64,000 nucleotides of DNA from DASQFI01 sp963780895 (GTDB taxonomy: Bacteria > Acidobacteriota > Vicinamibacteria > Vicinamibacterales > SCN-69-37). The notes beneath the pieces were generated by a model. That model was given only the letters and a program-made list of their open reading frames with translations. It was not told where the DNA came from and did no database searches. The stretch is from contig CAWAEG010000008.1 of the NCBI GenBank assembly GCA_963780895.1, forward strand, positions 62,001-126,000, read 5' to 3'. Positions 62,653-64,000 of this stretch are shown here, piece by piece. How positions within the stretch are numbered: position 1 is the first letter of the stretch; every line of letters begins with the position of its first letter. Position numbers and translations under genes: made by a program.

Positions 62653-63282
62653 TCAGCGAAAGACGACGCCCGCGCCGAGCGTCCAGAAGTTACCCATGAC
62701 GTCGGAAACGGCGCCGGTAGCCGTCTGCAGGTCCCCGAGCGCACCGGCGTGCTGCATGCCGAAAACCTGCAGGCCGACGCGCGAGGTGGGGAGGAAGGTC
62801 CAGCCGGCACCAATCACGACCGACAGAGCCTTGGAGTTGATCGCATCAGGGCCGGTCGCGTCCACCCAGTTACGGATGAATCCCATGCCGGCGCCCCCCT
62901 TTACGAAGAATCCCTGCGACCTCCAGGGCCGGAACTGCGCGACCGCATCGAGGTGGATCGTGCGGATGCTGCCGTCCTCCGTCCCAGACCTCAGCCAGAG
63001 AACCTCGGCGCCGACGTCCATCCGTTCATGCACGCGGTACCCGATGTCGGCCAGCACGCTCCCCGCGTGGCGGTACGGAAAATCTTCCTCGCAGGTTTGA
63101 CAATCGCCCCGGAGGGTCGTGATCCCGCCCCCAGCCACCAGCCACAGTTTCGATAGGTTCGCTCCGGCAGTCGTGGGCGCGGAAGGGGCCTGTGGAGCGG
63201 ACTGGGCTCCGGCAGAAGCCGGGACGAGCCCGATGAAGCCGGCGGTGCAGACGCAGCGTGCCACGCGCAGCAGTCGTGTCAC
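62653..63282 (-). CDS. Outer-membrane beta-barrel protein
   Basis: The GTG at 63282 overlaps the stop of the preceding gene (GTGA) and gives 209 residues. A signal peptide (VARCVCTAGFIGLVPASAGA) is followed by alternating strands: LSKLWLVAGGGITTLRGDCQ with TCEEDF (a Cys pair), VLADIGYRVHERMDVGAEVL, FFVKGGAGMGFIRNWVD and the final NFWTLGAGVVFR. The C-terminal aromatic-x-Phe ending fits insertion by BAM. It is coupled to the larger barrel gene upstream and probably works with it. Confidence 0.7.
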   Translation of the reverse strand: MTRLLRVARCVCTAGFIGLVPASAGAQSAPQAPSAPTTAGANLSKLWLVAGGGITTLRGDCQTCEEDFPYRHAGSVLADIGYRVHERMDVGAEVLWLRSGTEDGSIRTIHLDAVAQFRPWRSQGFFVKGGAGMGFIRNWVDATGPDAINSKALSVVIGAGWTFLPTSRVGLQVFGMQHAGALGDLQTATGAVSDVMGNFWTLGAGVVFR

Positions 63283-64000
63283 GACAGCCTCCACGTGAAG
63301 TACGCGCGAATCTGCGGATAGCTATATTTCTGCTTCGAAAGATTCTCGTCCTGGTAATAGGTGCGACGAAGGAGGTACTCGGCCGACGTGCCGAACCCGA
63401 ACCGCCCGCGCAACGGCAGCAGCAGGTCCAATCGCGTGCGGCTCAGGAAATGATTCGCGCGGACGCCATCGAGCGAGTACAGGTGGCGCCCTTCGTAGCT
63501 GAGCAGGGCAAACATGCGCCCGTCGTGGGAGAATTCCGCGGTGAACCCGAAGTTCCCGCCGGGCCCGTAGTCGTAGAACCGGGGACCTTCCGAGACACCC
63601 TGGTCCCCTGAATCCGGTCCAGGTTCCTCCTCCTCGGGACGTTCGGTGACGCCGAGTGGAAGAGAATCGACGGCGCCGAGCACGGTGGCGCCACCCCATC
63701 CCATCAGCCACATGCTCGTTCGCGTCGACAGCTTCTGCGTCAGCGCGACGGCCGCTTCGAACGACTGCGACCCCGTGCTATACGCGTCATTGGTCTGGAA
63801 GTCATAGCTCTGGAGCACGCCGAATTGAAAGTTGCTGTTTTTGATCGGCATGCCAGCCAGGCGCCCTCTCACCTTGGCCTCGCTGAACCCCGCGCCCCCT
63901 CCGAAGCGCAGGCGGAGGGCGAAGGCCTCGTACGGTGTAAAGCTGCGCCCGGTTTTCGGGTCTCCGTAGAGCAGGTCCATCTCGAGAAATGGCTGGCCTC
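63279..64000 (-). CDS. DUF3943-like outer-membrane protein, C-terminal part
   Basis: The gene enters from the right edge; 240 residues are visible. It reads FLEMDLLYGDPKTGRSFTPY, EAFALRLRFGGGAGFSEAKV, LAGMPIKNSNFQFGVLQSYD and FEAAVALTQKLSTRTSMWLM, and ends SYPQIRAYFTWRLS. The pattern LxLLYGDPF and the barrel strands resemble DUF3943 proteins of the outer membrane. A Glu/Pro/Asp-rich loop (PEEEEPGPDSGDQGVSEGP) sits in the middle. The start is outside the window. It overlaps the next barrel gene by four bases. Confidence 0.6.
   Translation of the reverse strand, partial: GQPFLEMDLLYGDPKTGRSFTPYEAFALRLRFGGGAGFSEAKVRGRLAGMPIKNSNFQFGVLQSYDFQTNDAYSTGSQSFEAAVALTQKLSTRTSMWLMGWGGATVLGAVDSLPLGVTERPEEEEPGPDSGDQGVSEGPRFYDYGPGGNFGFTAEFSHDGRMFALLSYEGRHLYSLDGVRANHFLSRTRLDLLLPLRGRFGFGTSAEYLLRRTYYQDENLSKQKYSYPQIRAYFTWRLS

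Overview
This GC-rich window looks like chromosome from an Acidobacteriota bacterium, most likely a soil-type member of the Vicinamibacteria lineage. That is an inference from gene content: two Oar-like TonB-dependent receptors with N-terminal carboxypeptidase-regulatory domains, two Ser/Thr kinases fused to TPR or TolB/WD40-like sensor parts, many one-gene secreted proteins and lipoproteins, and a proline-rich protein built from a CTTPDPF-type repeat. No rRNA, CRISPR array or replication origin is visible. Many genes are fragments, so much of the window is accessory DNA in decay.

The most striking region is 1.8-17.8 kb. It starts at a complete tRNA-Glu(TTC) gene (1849-1924). The last part of that tRNA (core TTGGGGACGCCA) recurs six more times in the same orientation, ending near 3013, 4110, 7574, 14364, 16582 and 17819. 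Five of those copies carry the same ~40-base left arm. Read on the minus strand, the arm encodes the last residues (ASPTGSDxLQxPIDRW) of a large serine recombinase, and the C-terminal part of such a recombinase is still attached at the 7.5 kb copy. This is what serial integration of recombinase elements into the 3' end of one tRNA gene should leave. Between copies lie short cargo blocks: two small proteins; a cupredoxin; two sulfatases; relics of a recombinase and a type I restriction subunit, a family of tiny zinc-ribbon proteins and a four-gene redox operon (MaoC, FAD oxidoreductase, OsmC, flavin monooxygenase); a secreted protein and a PEP-CTERM protein; and a last block with an outer-membrane protein relic.

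From 17.9 to 22.9 kb small genes flank a tRNA-Gln(TTG). At 23.4-29.7 kb an overlapping operon encodes two glycosyltransferase-2 proteins, a Gfo/Idh/MocA oxidoreductase, a glycosyltransferase-4, a flippase and a frameshifted GtrA protein, presumably for a surface polysaccharide. At 30-34 kb there are a frameshifted DinB gene, the CTTPDPF-repeat protein and an IS3-family insertion. At 33.7-37 kb lies a tandem family of lipoprotein genes with a shared leader, divergent from an ECF sigma factor co-transcribed with a kinase-TPR protein; part of the sigma gene is duplicated in the array.

From 40 kb onward: a TonB receptor, an MBL-fold hydrolase, the conserved trio circularly permuted ATP-grasp / alpha-E / transglutaminase, three short relics, a coiled-coil membrane protein, a TolB-like lipoprotein, two methyltransferases, an NtrC-type regulator whose partner kinase survives only as a fragment, a frameshifted kinase-TolB gene, a second TonB receptor, a frameshifted SulP transporter and two outer-membrane proteins at the right edge. 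Several long genes are interrupted by single-base shifts, so either decay is widespread or the assembly has indel errors.
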